Positions 30,494-42,425 of a stretch of DNA of 64,000 nt are shown here, one piece after another (position 1 is the first letter of the stretch; each line of letters opens with the position of its first letter). The position numbers were made by a program, and so were the translations under genes. Source of the stretch: Nemertoderma westbladi (lineage: Eukaryota; Xenacoelomorpha; Nemertodermatida; Nemertodermatidae); assembly GCA_032718475.1 (NCBI GenBank), contig JAUCBJ010002899.1, positions 1-64,000 of the forward strand, given 5' to 3'. The notes beneath the pieces are model-generated. The model made no database searches, was not told where the DNA came from, and saw only the letters and a program-made list of their open reading frames with translations.

Positions 30494-32569
30494 ATACAAA
30501 ATGGACTTCAAATACACGACGGCCTTACAAAGCCGATTCCAGGAGCTATAGTGGTCCATCGCTCCCGGCAGGAGAGGTGAGAGTCCCTGCGAGACGTCTG
30601 GTGTTCCAGATCTCCAGTCTCTCTCTCTGATCTCCGCAACAGATCTGTTCGCGGTGGGGGAGTTTAGATCCACAGCGTCGTCCCTGGCAATGTGTAGTAC
30701 AGACAGATCTATCACGGGTTTAAATAACCTTGATTTACTCGTCCGGGTTTTAGGTTTGACTTTCTCCGCTCCCTTGGCTTGTCTAATCTCAGCCGTGGTA
30801 AGATGGGGAGGTCATTCATCTTCTTTACTTAGGAAGTCAGGTCCACCTAACCAGTCTGGAGTATCTGTCAGTTCTTGAGGAGTTGCTCCTCTGGAAGCGA
30901 TGTTGGCTAGATTAATCGTCTCGGGGCAATGTCTCCATTGTTCTACATTAGAGTTAATATCGTCATTATCTGAGGAGTATGGTGTTCCCTCAGTTGTGGT
31001 CGTCTCTCCCTCACAGATGTCTTCTTCCCATTCACTCTCCTGATGGACCCGATCTTTGGGTAGCCTTTCCATGAGTGTCCTACGGGAAGGTCCAGTGAGG
31101 TACCAACCTACTCTTGTTCTTCCCGCATAGGTTTGCAATGGTTGCGGTCGAGCAGGCTGTTTCTCTAATGTCTCAAGCGCCTCATGCGCATTTTGGCCGA
31201 TGAGTATTTGCACTCCAGGGTAGTCTGTGTTGAATCTAGGTATCTTATGCTGCTGGGTGAAATCGTCCTCATCCCAGTTATAAGGTTCCACTTGGCTGGT
31301 AGCGAAGTTCTTTATCGCCACCATTTTTACTGACCTTATGCTGTGTTCTCCTAGTTCATCCTGGGGGGTGGACAACGCGCCTACATAGTAATCGGTAGTT
31401 ACTGTAGATTTCCAAACCTGCATAATTCCTGACATGTTTAACTTAGTTCGGAACTTGGGTTGTCCAGCAAAGATGTCTTCGGCTAGTTCTTTGTCGATGA
31501 ATGTTCCTGTGCTACCGGAGTCAAGGAGGGCGTTCACTGTATAACTCCTTTTAGGTCCGTGGACCCTTAACTGCACTACAGGAAATTCTCGGATTCCTAC
31601 ATTGGAAGTTGGTGCTTTCCAAGATGGTTGTCGGTCAGAAGTAGTTAGGGGGAGCTCGCTGTCTGTGTCCTTTTCATACGTAAGTGCTCGATACACTGCG
31701 GTATTTATCAGGTAACAGGATTCGTTTTCATCGGAGAATTCGTCCGTATAGAATCCTTCCATCTCAGAACTTTGGTCAGTGTCGTTCATATCACTGAATT
31801 GGACATGTAGTTCGGACTCACTTACCTGACTCGGGCTGTTTCGATCGAATTCAGTGTGCAACAAGATATGATGTTTTGCACCGCACTTTGCACACATTGC
31901 GTCGGAGTAACAGGTTCGCCGTTGGTGTCCTCGTCTGAGGCAATTATAACACAACCGCTTATCCCACATGACTTCACGTCTGTCCTTTAGTGATTTCCTC
32001 AGGAATTCATCACACGCACTTAAACGGTGGGGCCCGTCGCACAGCACACATTTTGGTTTGATGTTACTTACCTTACTTTGAGTAACGTTGTGCACACTCG
32101 TTCTTTCTTCGGGCTTTCTTACATGAATTCTCTTAGAAGACGTAGGAGGAGTTTTTCTTACCTGTTCTCTCCTGTCATGGGTTCGAGACTTAAATTTACT
32201 TACGTCCTTAGGCGCTTTGTTGTCATAGTAAGATCTTTCAGTGTCTTTCCCGCTGTCTTTCTCTTGAGAAGCCTGGCTTTCGCCGTCGTCTGTATAACAC
32301 ACTGGTATTACCTTTCTCCTAGAAACGGGTATCTCACTTACCTTATTTTCCGGTGTCTTCTCTCTGGACTGTTTTAGGAGCTGTAATTTTACCTCTCCAT
32401 CTAAGAATGACATGAGATCAGCCATGGTAGGGTCTCTTCGTTGTTGTTCCATCATATATAACACTTTCTTGTCCCAGCGTGTACCTACTCCACCCTTGGG
32501 CAAAGTAGATGCTAAGGCTCCTACAACCATAGAATTCTGGTATTCATGAGACTTACCTAACCAATCTAG
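30494..32569 (-). pseudogene. gag C-terminus, protease and truncated pol
   Basis: Frame continuous with the gag frame upstream apart from a TAA at 32570. The C-terminal gag has three cysteine clusters: CVLCDGPHRLSAC, CYNCLRRGHQRRTC and CAKCGAKHHILLH. The protease active site is DSGS (ALLDSGSTGTFID). After GWYLTGPSRRTL the sequence passes within about 40 residues to the last part of RNase H (QWRHCPETINLANIASRG). A deletion of roughly 450-500 residues has therefore removed the RT. A frame break near 30812 precedes the rest of the linker. Confidence 0.82.
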
Positions 32570-34399
32570 TTATCTACAGATCTCCTGAATCTCGTCGGAA
32601 AACTCTGTAATCCCGCTGCTAAGAAACTTTCGGGGCGCCATTAATTTCGCATATAAATACCTAGCTATGTTAGTCCTGTTACCATACCTGATGTTTAGTG
32701 TATCCCAAACTTGTCTTAATCCATCTGGATGTCCAATAAACTTTAACGCCATTAACTTGGGAGATCCTTCCAAGCACTCGATGAGGAATCTAAGTTTCTC
32801 TCCGTTAGATAGCACAGAGTTCTGTATGTTATCTTTGTAATATTCATTAAAAGGTAACCATTTCATCTCATCTCCATTGAACTTGACGATCTCTCCCACC
32901 TTTACCGCTTGACGGGCTTCGGTTCTAGCCATTTGACGCGTAAAACTTTCTTGGGCCATCGTGTTATTTAATATCGAGTTATCGGTATATAAATTTCTCG
33001 GATTATTATCAAGTCTATATGGAATATCATTGTCAACAGGTTTATAATTACCCCTAATATGGTTTACTATAGGAGTTTCCACTTCACTAGCAGTATATAT
33101 GTGTGTAGGCTCCACACCTTGCGCATGAAATACTTCAGACCTAACAGGTTGACACATTGTTACAGGGGGTGGTGGTATACCCTTTTGTGTATTTACTAAT
33201 TTATCGCGTTCTAATGCGATACTCTGCTGCACTTCTTGCAACTCTAACCTACTTTCCCTTACTGTTCCTTTAAACTGATGAACAGTCTCCTGCATCTGCC
33301 TGAGCAGGAGATTCATCCCCCGCCGCCCCTCATCCACCCACTCGACCACCGAAGCGGGAGCCGCCAACGTAGTAGTGGGTAGACGAGGGACAACGGGCGA
33401 CAAATCATTGATCTTTCGCTCGGAGTCCAGGACAGGAACTGTCTCAGGGGTTGTTTTGTGGGGCACAGGTAGTTTAGTACTGTGCAAAGGGAATTTAGAG
33501 GTAGGTTCTGGGAGCACAGGTGTCTCTATCACCGAAGGGGTGATTTCAAGAACAGGCCTAATTATTTCAGGCTCATCTACTATAGTAGGGAGTCTTTCTA
33601 TTTTAATTATTTGGTCTGTGAGTTCTGTACTACCTAAGTCTGTATTAGTTAGTTGCCTTCTAACAGCTGGGGGCAAATCAGGCAATTACTGACGGTGGGA
33701 CATTCTTCTACGTCTGCTTAGACGAGATCTATTTCCTCCGCCTTCAGGATCGGTGGTATCGCCTTCATCAGATGATGTATATCCCTGTCTTTTGGGAGTA
33801 GATCGATTCATCATCTGCATATTACTAGCTGTTAACTGTTTATTTATGCAGTCTTGATTCTCTTGAATATTTTCCAACTCTAGTTGGGTGGTCTCTTCAG
33901 ATGCTCTTCGTTCTGCTTCTGCCATTGCTATCTTTCTTTCCGCTTCTGCCGCTGCCGCTTTTCTTTCCGCTTCTACTGCCGCTTTTATTGCTGCAGCTGC
34001 CGCTTTTCTTTCCGCTTCTACTGCTGCAGCTGCCGCTTTTGCCTCTGCTGCTGCCTCTGCCGCCTTTCTTTCCGCTTCTGCCGCTGCCATTGCCGCTGCT
34101 GCTGTCTTTCTGTCTTCTATACGTTTTTTCTTGACTTGTTCTTCTTGGACCCTAGCGATGCGGAGCCTTTCATTAAATTTAGCTTGGTTCGCAGCTATCA
34201 TATCCGCATCGATTGCGTCCAACACAAGCTTGGCTCCTTCACTATTAGGGCTAAGTCCAGACAGCCGTCTCCTCAACTCTTCGTCACCTACAAATCGTTG
34301 ATAGTCCGACGTAGATGTCAATAGCATCCCTCTCATGCGGTTTCTCTGCCGTCGCTTCACTTTCCACTTGGGAAAATGTAGCGTCTGTTGATTCTCCAT
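32570..34399 (-). pseudogene. gag central part, two in-frame TAA stops
   Basis: Two segments in one frame (34399-33686 and 33685-32570), separated by TAA at 33686-33688 and ended by TAA at 32570-32572. After each stop the frame remains open. The first segment has an alanine-rich, EAERKAA-type helical repeat region. The second has a proline-rich part and then the gag core (ARTEARQAVKVGEIVKFNGDE, KWLPFNEYYKD, RFLIECLEGSP, GHPDGLRQVWDTL). A related gag at 23.7 kb has CAG at the position of the second stop, so it arose by substitution. Confidence 0.8.
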
Positions 34400-35282
34400 G
34401 GGTTGAGCGCTCAGCCAGCTGAGATTTCCACTGGGCAGTTCCTTGAACTTGGAGACTCACCCGCTGAAACCAAGTCTTTACGGCAACTTGCAACGACGTG
34501 TCTTGTCTTCTTTTCGAAGCCTCCTCAAAGGCCGATAAGATTAGTCTGATTCGTAGAATTCTTTCTCTAACTTGATAAAGCAGCTCTCCCTGCTCTTGAG
34601 GTCCTTGGTGTTGTTGAAACAGTTGTTCCTCTATTCGCTCCAAAGAGCTGAAGAATCCCTGTACATATCCTGCTGCCGACCTCTTCCATACAGCTGGGTC
34701 ACTAGTGTCCTTTGTCACTCCCATCCTGTATAAGTCCTCCCAGGCAGCTTCCGATAAGTTAAACGGGAGTCCGGGTCCGGGAAAGTTCCATTGCGTCTCG
34801 ACAATAGACTTCAGTTCCTCCCTTGTGTATCCCGTATAACTGTCCTTGGTCGATCGCTTACTTCTGGCCCAATCGATTTGGTGTTCCTCCACCGCAATCA
34901 ATACCCTAGTGAGTACGGCTGCAGGAAGAATGATAAGTGGATCCGAATAAACCGCATCTGCCATCCTTGCTCCGCGCTCGGGTGTCAACTCTACAGTATC
35001 TGAACTACTGGAGCTATCGGGCCGCTGAGAAATAAGTTCTCGGCTCGGGTGTTGCTGCTGTTTAACAGCTGCTTCTTGGTCCCGCTTGACTTGAGCCAGA
35101 GTGCCTATGATAGACCTACGGTGTTTGACTAGCCTAGGGTCTGATACTACTACTGGAGGGATGACCTTTCTTACAGTAGGAGGGGAGTTGAACTTCGGTC
35201 TCAAACGTTCCGCACTCCTATCTGGATCACAGATGGTTGTATCTAGGAGACTGTCTGACAGGTTTTTCTTTGTGTCAGACAT
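34284..35282 (-). CDS. gag: BEL gag N-terminal ORF
   Basis: 332 residues from ATG 35282. Acidic and glutamine-rich, with no cysteines of note. It overlaps the next gag frame by 116 bases in another frame. The natural continuation appears to switch frames near 34300, so either a frameshift mutation or a frameshift site lies there. The start MSDTKK resembles MSVSDK of the gag at 3722. Confidence 0.7.
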   Translation of the reverse strand: MSDTKKNLSDSLLDTTICDPDRSAERLRPKFNSPPTVRKVIPPVVVSDPRLVKHRRSIIGTLAQVKRDQEAAVKQQQHPSRELISQRPDSSSSSDTVELTPERGARMADAVYSDPLIILPAAVLTRVLIAVEEHQIDWARSKRSTKDSYTGYTREELKSIVETQWNFPGPGLPFNLSEAAWEDLYRMGVTKDTSDPAVWKRSAAGYVQGFFSSLERIEEQLFQQHQGPQEQGELLYQVRERILRIRLILSAFEEASKRRQDTSLQVAVKTWFQRVSLQVQGTAQWKSQLAERSTHGESTDATFSQVESEATAEKPHERDAIDIYVGLSTICR

Positions 35283-37552
35283 GTTTGTTTATACAGTTAG
35301 ATGCCTACTGCTAGAACTACAGTTAATGCAAGTCTAGTAATTCAGTATCAACTATAAGCCTAGTAATTAATTACCGATATCGTTACTCAGTGTAACGTGA
35401 TATATATACACAATATATTAGAATACCGGTATACACTTATAGTATATATATAAGTATTATTACAGACTAGGTTTGTCACAGAATACCGGTATATAATTTT
35501 AGCACAAATGTATAGAAATATATAATAAGCCTATCGTGAATACCGGATACAACTTACACTTATAGTATATAAGTATAATTATAGACTAGAATTAATTACA
35601 GAATACCGGTATATAATTTCAGCTCAAATTTATAGAAATAAATAGAATAAGCCTATCGTAAATACCGGTATGTCAATTATTTTAGAATAATTGAATTTCT
35701 GAATTCTAGGGTTACTTAGTTACTTTACTTTACCTTATTACCGTTATTTAAGCAGTAGTCCAACTGATATTAAGACCTAATTGATGTATGACAGGCCTAC
35801 TGTTTTATAAATCGGTTTGAGTTGATTTATAATATATATATATACCCTTTAATGGGTTTTTGTCAATGTTTGAAATAAATGTTATTATTTCTGGTAAGGA
35901 ATCACTACACAGAAGCTAGACGCTCTCAGTGGAGTGCTACCTATTGTTTTGGACACTAAAACAAATAATTCTACTTTCCTAAGTTACTTATTACTACAAA
36001 TTATGTACAATTGCGGGGTGAGATTACAATCTCTAAATAAATACAAAAATTACACGTACGAATTTTTAGGGTTAATTTTACAAGAAGTCTACAAACCAGC
36101 CTAACAAAGGGTTAGAATATCTGCTTATTACAACAGACAGGATACTACGGTATTTGAAAATAACTAAGCAGTAGTAAATATACTGCGTTGTCCAGATAGG
36201 AAAAATACCACCGTCTGACGACTTATAGCCGTATCGCTATAAGTACTACGTTATGTATCACGGAGTGTTCCTACCTAGAAGTTAATTACCGCAGTCTACC
36301 AGAACCAACGTGCCTATTAACCACTTTACAACACAAATATACTGCCTACACACTAATTACCTTCGGAAATTATTGTACACTAAACCCTAAATTAGGTACA
36401 AGTACTTATACAACAAATAACTAGCAGTTAGAAATACTTGTACAGCTAAAAGAACCACGGCATCTGCTGGAGTGACCGGGGCACAAAATCACCAGTCTTT
36501 ACCTACGCCAAGCAGCCCTGATGTAGTACCGGGGTTAATTTAACTATAACGGTATGTACAACAAGCACAATTACTGCAGGAATAAACTTGGGGATATGAA
36601 TGTTGCGAATAATCGCATAAACTCTGAATAATAAATATTACGCTACGCGTACAGACTACTCAAACAAAATACAGACCAAACGCTGGCAGACTACTATCAA
36701 GCCCAAACAAACTACAGTATATGCAGACTCCGAAATGGTTAGTTAGTATGCGTTCTAACCGAGTAGTACGACTTATTCTTTTGAGGGGATTTACCTCACA
36801 GCACTGGAAGCCCCTACGTTCCTAACTAGTAATTTATCGGACATACACTCTACACACACAGCAATCTCTTCAGACCTAACAACAGCCAGACAACAATCCA
36901 GCCTACAAATTATCTAAATAAGAAATATTACGCTACCCGTACAGACTACACATACAAAATACAGACCAAACGCTGGCCGACTACTATCAAGCCTAAACAA
37001 ACTACAGTATATGCAGACTCCGAAATGGTTAGTTAGTATGCGTTCTAACCGAGTAGTACGACTTATTCTTTCGAGGGGATTTACCTCACAGCACTGGAAG
37101 CCCCTACTTTCCTAACTAGTACTTTATCGGACATACACTCTACACACACCGCAATCTCTTCAGACTTAACAACAGTCAGACAACAGTCCAGCGTACAAAT
37201 TATCTGTACAATCTGGGCAGGCTTATACGTCTTCTGCTCAATATTAACCTACAAGTAAATAAAACCGAAGAAATAAGTAAAATCTCAATAAAAAACCAGG
37301 GCTGCAGTCCCTGATTAAATATTAAGGCCTACCGGTATATAATTCTCAAAATCAAATAATACTGCTGTACCTGTACTGCTGTAAGTACCGGTCCGGGTGG
37401 TTAGGTAGTTAGGCCTACTAGGTACCGGTCGACCGGTACTTTAGCTTTATTGCCTACTGCAATACAGAAGCAATATCTGTTATTGTTCTTACCAGAACAA
37501 TATTAAACTGTATTTGTTGCCTACACTGCAATCAGAAGTTCATAACTGTTAT
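35283..37552 (-). other. long untranslated leader of the BEL element
   Basis: 2.27 kb without a gene between the 5' LTR and gag. ACCGGTAT palindromes recur at about 35423, 35493, 35603 and 35661, within two diverged units of about 110-150 bp. A 290-bp tandem duplication lies at 36631-37210. No clear primer site was found directly after the LTR. Confidence 0.55.
36631..37210. repeat. 290-bp tandem duplication
   Basis: Unit 1 (36631-36920) and unit 2 (36921-37210) differ at only a few percent of sites, so the duplication is recent. It lies in the element leader and contains no ORF. Confidence 0.9.
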
Positions 37553-38510
37553 TGTTCGCGCTTTCAGACCTTTAGCAGTTTAACCTGCCAAATTTGGATG
37601 TCTTCTAGATTATAAATCGACTTTAGCCTATGACGAGTATTTGATACACTACATTAGCCGAAGCCAGTCTATGCGCGACCATTCACCCGCTGGATATACC
37701 CGGGAGACTGGATTCGGAAGCTTTGACCTTATTGCGGTGTAGGCCTACTGTATTATTCGACTGATCGTTAATATATAATTTCTGACAAATATTATTCACT
37801 TTAGGGAAATATTAACAGTTCCTTTAGGACGTGGCGCTCTAAATATATAAACAGAGTTATGACTTATACTAGACACAACGGGATGGCTATGGATTCACGT
37901 ATAAAGCGCATTCTTTAGGAGATGCTTTGTTATCTGTCATAATCATGCACACTACTGCACAATGCTGCACACCGATCTGCCGACCTTCACTAATTTTAGT
38001 CACATATAAAGAGAACAGCAACCGATTCATGTAGTGCCTATTAAATAGCATTAGATTCACTCCAAAACCACTTTAATGTAAGTCGCAATTGTTATATGTA
38101 ACCGGTCTCTCTAACCTTCAGTATATCAAGAAGATTGGGGTTTTCTGATTATTTATAGATATTATCCAAATATAACAAGATTCCATCAACTGATATAATT
38201 AATAACCGAATAAACCATAAATAGCAGTGAAATAATGCGGTGAAAGCATAATGCATATGTACTGAGTTGGTTTGATAACAGTTATACGTTTCTATGACCA
38301 AAGCCTACTAATGTTTGGCTAAAGCCTGAAACACAGTAACTCCAAAGCCGGTCTTCTGGCTGTGGACAAAATACACATACTGACTCAATTCATGAGTTTC
38401 TGTATACAATCTCCAACACAGAGTCAAAAAACGCTCTGATTGGTCGACCGAACAAAGAGAGAACAAGGAACAAAGAAATGCTACACGTGGACATATCAGC
38501 TGTTAGATGT
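37553..38510 (-). repeat. 5' LTR, outer end missing
   Basis: Matches the 3' LTR from 24765 to 25722 with about six substitutions, then diverges at 38511. The first roughly 197 bp of the LTR (U3 start) are absent, so no target duplication can be tested on this side. Confidence 0.9.
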
Positions 38511-39770
38511 AATAATTCATGTAATAATAATGTTAATATTGTTGAATATTTAGTTGAATTATTTCCATAAAGTATCTCACATTGCATTGACTTATTATAT
38601 TTATTTATTTTGAAGTTAAATGTATTTTATAGAATGTATTTATTTGGGAATGTTTGATTTAATGTTGGGTGAGTTTCTAGTGGTATTTAGCAGTAATATT
38701 ATTGCTTGGTGTAGGCTTGCTTGCCTTTGTAGGGCAAACGACGAAAGTAAGCGAGCTTAGCATACAGGTACCACTAACTCAATCGGTGTGTCTGTTGATC
38801 TGTTGTTCTGTCGTTCTGTCGATCTGTTGTTCTGTCGTGTCCAATCGTGTCGTGTCTGTCGTTAATATTAATATTTTAAACGTTAATAACTCAGCCAAAT
38901 GTTCATGAAATTTAACCAAACTTGGTACACATGTAGTCTGGCCAAAGTTTAGAAATTTTCTGAGTTGAATTTGTGTGGGATCTTTGTGCAGCATCCTGTG
39001 TAACTGTCTTACAGTTATAATAAATTATTCTACCCAAAAATTATTAGGCTTGGCATCAGCTGGTTGCTAGGAGACTACAGGAATACAGTAAGTTAACAGT
39101 TACAGTGGTACAGAGTTACAGGTACCGTCTTCAGGTCGTTGGTCGTTGGCAACGGCAAGGCCATCTAAACAACTTCTTCATCTAAACAGCTTCCGACAGT
39201 CCGATGTATCTGGACCCGAGCAGCCGAGTGGCATCAAGATGCGATTAACTGAGGAATAAATACTACGGAATTGCTTGCTTGTCAGTAAGATTATATTTAC
39301 TACACTGGGAATACGGCGGTCGATCGCATCGTAATGCGGGCCACTGCCAAGTTCCTCATGCCTCACTCAGGCCACCCACCTTGGAGTGCAGTGGGAAGAG
39401 TCCGACTTACGTCGACAACTGGACGAATCGACGAGGATTGCGATTTGGGTTTAGCGGTGGTCCGGACAGCCGGTTCCTGGGATCGCCTGGTGGAAATTGT
39501 TGAAAGTCGGGCAGATGTGTATCGCACCGGATTACGTTCTCTGCCACTCGAAAGTGTGAGGCGAATTCGTTGTCGAATTGGGTCGGAAACTGCGGGAATT
39601 CTACTGTTCTACGGGAATAAAACGCAGCTGTCCGGTGACTACGGACGGATACTGGGATGAGCAGGTATTTCGATCGAGTTTCTCGTATTCTTGAATTCTC
39701 GATATTTCCTATAAACCACATGGCTTCGCATATTGAATGTGTGATTGGAAATAAGTTTATGCTACCCTTC
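38511..39770. other. no recognised gene
   Basis: AT-rich to 38700. A CTGTCGTTCTGTCGATCTG-type short repeat covers 38785-38870. An open frame at 39334-39660 (plus, 108 codons) has no recognisable match and no supporting copy in the window, so I do not call it a gene. Confidence 0.4.
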
Positions 39771-40940
39771 TGTAAAAGCCTTTGCAGATATAACCAGTCA
39801 TTTTCTCCGCAATGTACCATGTAGGTGCTTTTAGCGGACATAACAAGCTATTTTTACCCGTTACGTCTGTATGCGTGCTTTAGCGGACATAACTAGCCAT
39901 TTTGCCGCAATTCGCTTAATACTCTAAAAGATGACTCAGATGACGCAATCTGTCAGCTGATTTACTGCCAACGCGGAACCTGAATCTCTCTTTGTTCTTT
40001 GTTCGGCTCAGCCAATCAGAGCGATTTTCACTTTGTGTTGGACAGTGCCTACAGAAACCCACGCAATTCAGTCAGTGTGTATCTTTTGTAAGCCCAGAAC
40101 ACCGGCTTAGGATTCTTCTGTACTTCTGTGGAAGTTTCAGACTTTGACCTAAACATCAGAAACATCAGATGGCTTTGATTAAAAGAACGTAAAACTATTA
40201 ACGATTCAACTACTGAAATATCGCCACACCGCGGCACTACGCAACGCGATTCAACTACACATACTGACTGTTCACCGCATTATTTGATTCTGTTATTAAT
40301 TGGTGTTATGTTGGTATATATTGCTGATATATTTGGAGAATACCGATGAATAATCATAAAACCCTCAATCTCTTTGATTACTAAAGGTTAGAGGAACAGG
40401 TTTACCGGTAGCAACTGCGACTTACATTATAGTGGTTTTTGTGTGAATTGAATGCTATTTCATAATCCCTACATGTGTCAGTTGCGATCCTCCTTATATA
40501 TGATCAAATTCAGTGACGGTCGGCAGATCATTGCGCAGTAGTGTGAAGTAGTGTGAAGTCGTGTGAAGTAGTGTGAAGGTTAATAAAGCATCTCCTAAAG
40601 AATGCGCCTTTTACGAAACTCAGTAGCCATCCAGTTGTGATTAGTATAAGTCATAACTCTGTTTTATACTTAAAGCGCCACGTCCTAAAGGAACTGTTAA
40701 TATTTCCCCGAAAGTGAATATATTGCCAGAGATTATATATTAACAATCAATCGAATAATACAGTAGGTCTACACTGCAATCACTATCAAAGCATCCGAAT
40801 CCAGTCTCCCTTAACTGTGGGTGAATGGTCGCGCACAGGCTGGCTTCGGCTGATGTACCTTCAGTACATTAAATAATTGATATACAAAAAGACACCTAAA
40901 ATTGGCAGGTTAAACTGCTAAAGGTCTAAAAGCGCGAACA
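39771..40940 (+). repeat. solo LTR with 5-bp target duplication
   Basis: A 1170-bp complete LTR (TGTAAAAGCC start, GCGCGAACA end) flanked by CCTTC at 39766-39770 and CCTTC at 40941-40945. There is no internal element sequence on either side. It is the product of LTR-LTR recombination, and it fixes the exact ends of this LTR family and a 5-bp duplication, as expected for BEL/Pao integrase. Confidence 0.93.
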
Positions 40941-40945
40941 CCTTC

Positions 40946-42425
40946 CGCCCCTTGGGTGGTAGATGTCGCGGTTATGTATTGGTTGGTAGGAAGGGGGGGA
41001 GGGGGGTGTGCAGATTAAAAGGGCTGAACACGTACTGTCCCCCTTTCTTTGATTGATTGTCGGTATGGTTAAATTTCTCAAATACTGATTTTGTAATACA
41101 GTCGCTCAATTTTAATTTGTATCTCATAACTGGTCCTCGTCCTGCGCGAAGGCCCCACAAACGTGTAATTATTGCGTTAGTTGAGTAGAGATTCTTTGGG
41201 TTGTAGTTACATTGAATTTAATCATTATTAGCTTCCTTTGGTTGCAGGGATAATCTGGGGACCAATATTTTCCTTGTAGAGAGTAGGTTGGGTTTTATTG
41301 GAGGGAAGTTCCTTTTGGGAGTGGGGTGGGTATATTGGATTGCCTTTGTGGTATGTTTACTTCACTTATTGTTGTAACTATAGTTCTTTATGTAGATAGA
41401 TGCACTCGGTTGTTCTACTCTATTGTCATAAAGGTCAAACTGGTTATAGCCAGCCTGAATGTTTGTAGGAGCAACAGTGCAGTTTATTGCTCGGTTATTA
41501 ATTAACACATTTTCAGTAGGTAATATTTGGTTGGATTTGTTAGTATATAAACCGAAATTCTGGGTTTCATTTCTTCAGTAGCCTACGAAACCCCAGCCAA
41601 GCAGAAGGATGTATTTTATTATTATTATTATTTTAGCGACATAGTTTGGGCAATTTATATTGCGGTTGATTATATGATTATTATTAAGCCTTAATTATTT
41701 ATATTATATTCACTATATTGTCATAATATTTTTACTGATTGTAACATCGTATTGTAAACCATGATAAACTTAGTACTTAAGTACAAGTAGTTTATTTTAC
41801 CTACATCCCTACCACTCTATTCTGTCAGACACTGTCACCTAACGGCCCTACCTTTGTTGTCGGCCGATCTCGCTGGTGCCTCTGTAGTCCCGACGTCCCC
41901 ATCCTATCCAAAGTGTAGCTCTATAAACCTTACCCCCTACCCCCAAGGCGTGTTTTGGAGCACACAATATCTTATAATATAATTAAATAAATTATATAAG
42001 CCAAATAAAATAGCAAAGTTTAGCAAAAATACCATCACTGGTAAGATCCACCGTTGGTTTTTGGTGCTAGAACCTGAAATATTAATCACACACCTTGCAG
42101 AGATCCTGGTGGCTCATTAATGCGACAATACGTACTCAATGTGTCTGTGAGGTGATAGTTACTGCGTCTTAGTGTTGGAGTTGGCTGGCATTTGTGATAC
42201 TGACCTCCCTGAAACTTATTAAAATATTTCATTAATAATGTCAGTAAATATTTATTTTTGTAATTATAAATGATTCCACCTGATAGTTATGGCAGTATTT
42301 TTTAATTTGCAGAAGTAGTTCCATTATTCACTTTCAGTTTTTAAACTTAATGAATTATTAAAAAACTGCAAAAAAAAATTAAATAATTTATTCTAAATAA
42401 ACATATTTATATGGTTGATTGTTGA
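40946..42425. other. no gene seen
   Basis: GT- and T-rich, with a short TTA microsatellite at about 41614-41632. The 16-bp string CTGCGCGAAGGCCCCA at about 41140 recurs at about 55680. Probably the intergenic 3' flank of the FReD gene (minus strand). Confidence 0.5.

Larger units (their letters stand above)
24765..38510 (-). mobile_element. defective BEL/Pao element with both LTRs
   Basis: The LTRs at 37553-38510 (5', missing about 197 bp of its outer end) and 24765-25919 (3') are in direct orientation and differ at about six positions over 958 bp, so the insertion is recent. In between, on the minus strand, come leader, gag, protease, a pol without RT, a duplicated pol segment with an LTR piece, a non-coding stretch and three accessory frames. 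It cannot make an RT or integrase and would need a helper element. Confidence 0.88.

Noticed and set aside
33884-34324. Plus-strand Leu/Phe/Ser/Ala-rich ORFs
   Set aside because: Antisense shadows of the alanine/glutamate/lysine repeat in the minus-strand gag.
39334-39660. 108-codon plus-strand ORF as a gene
   Set aside because: No motif, no second copy and no context; composition is not distinctive.
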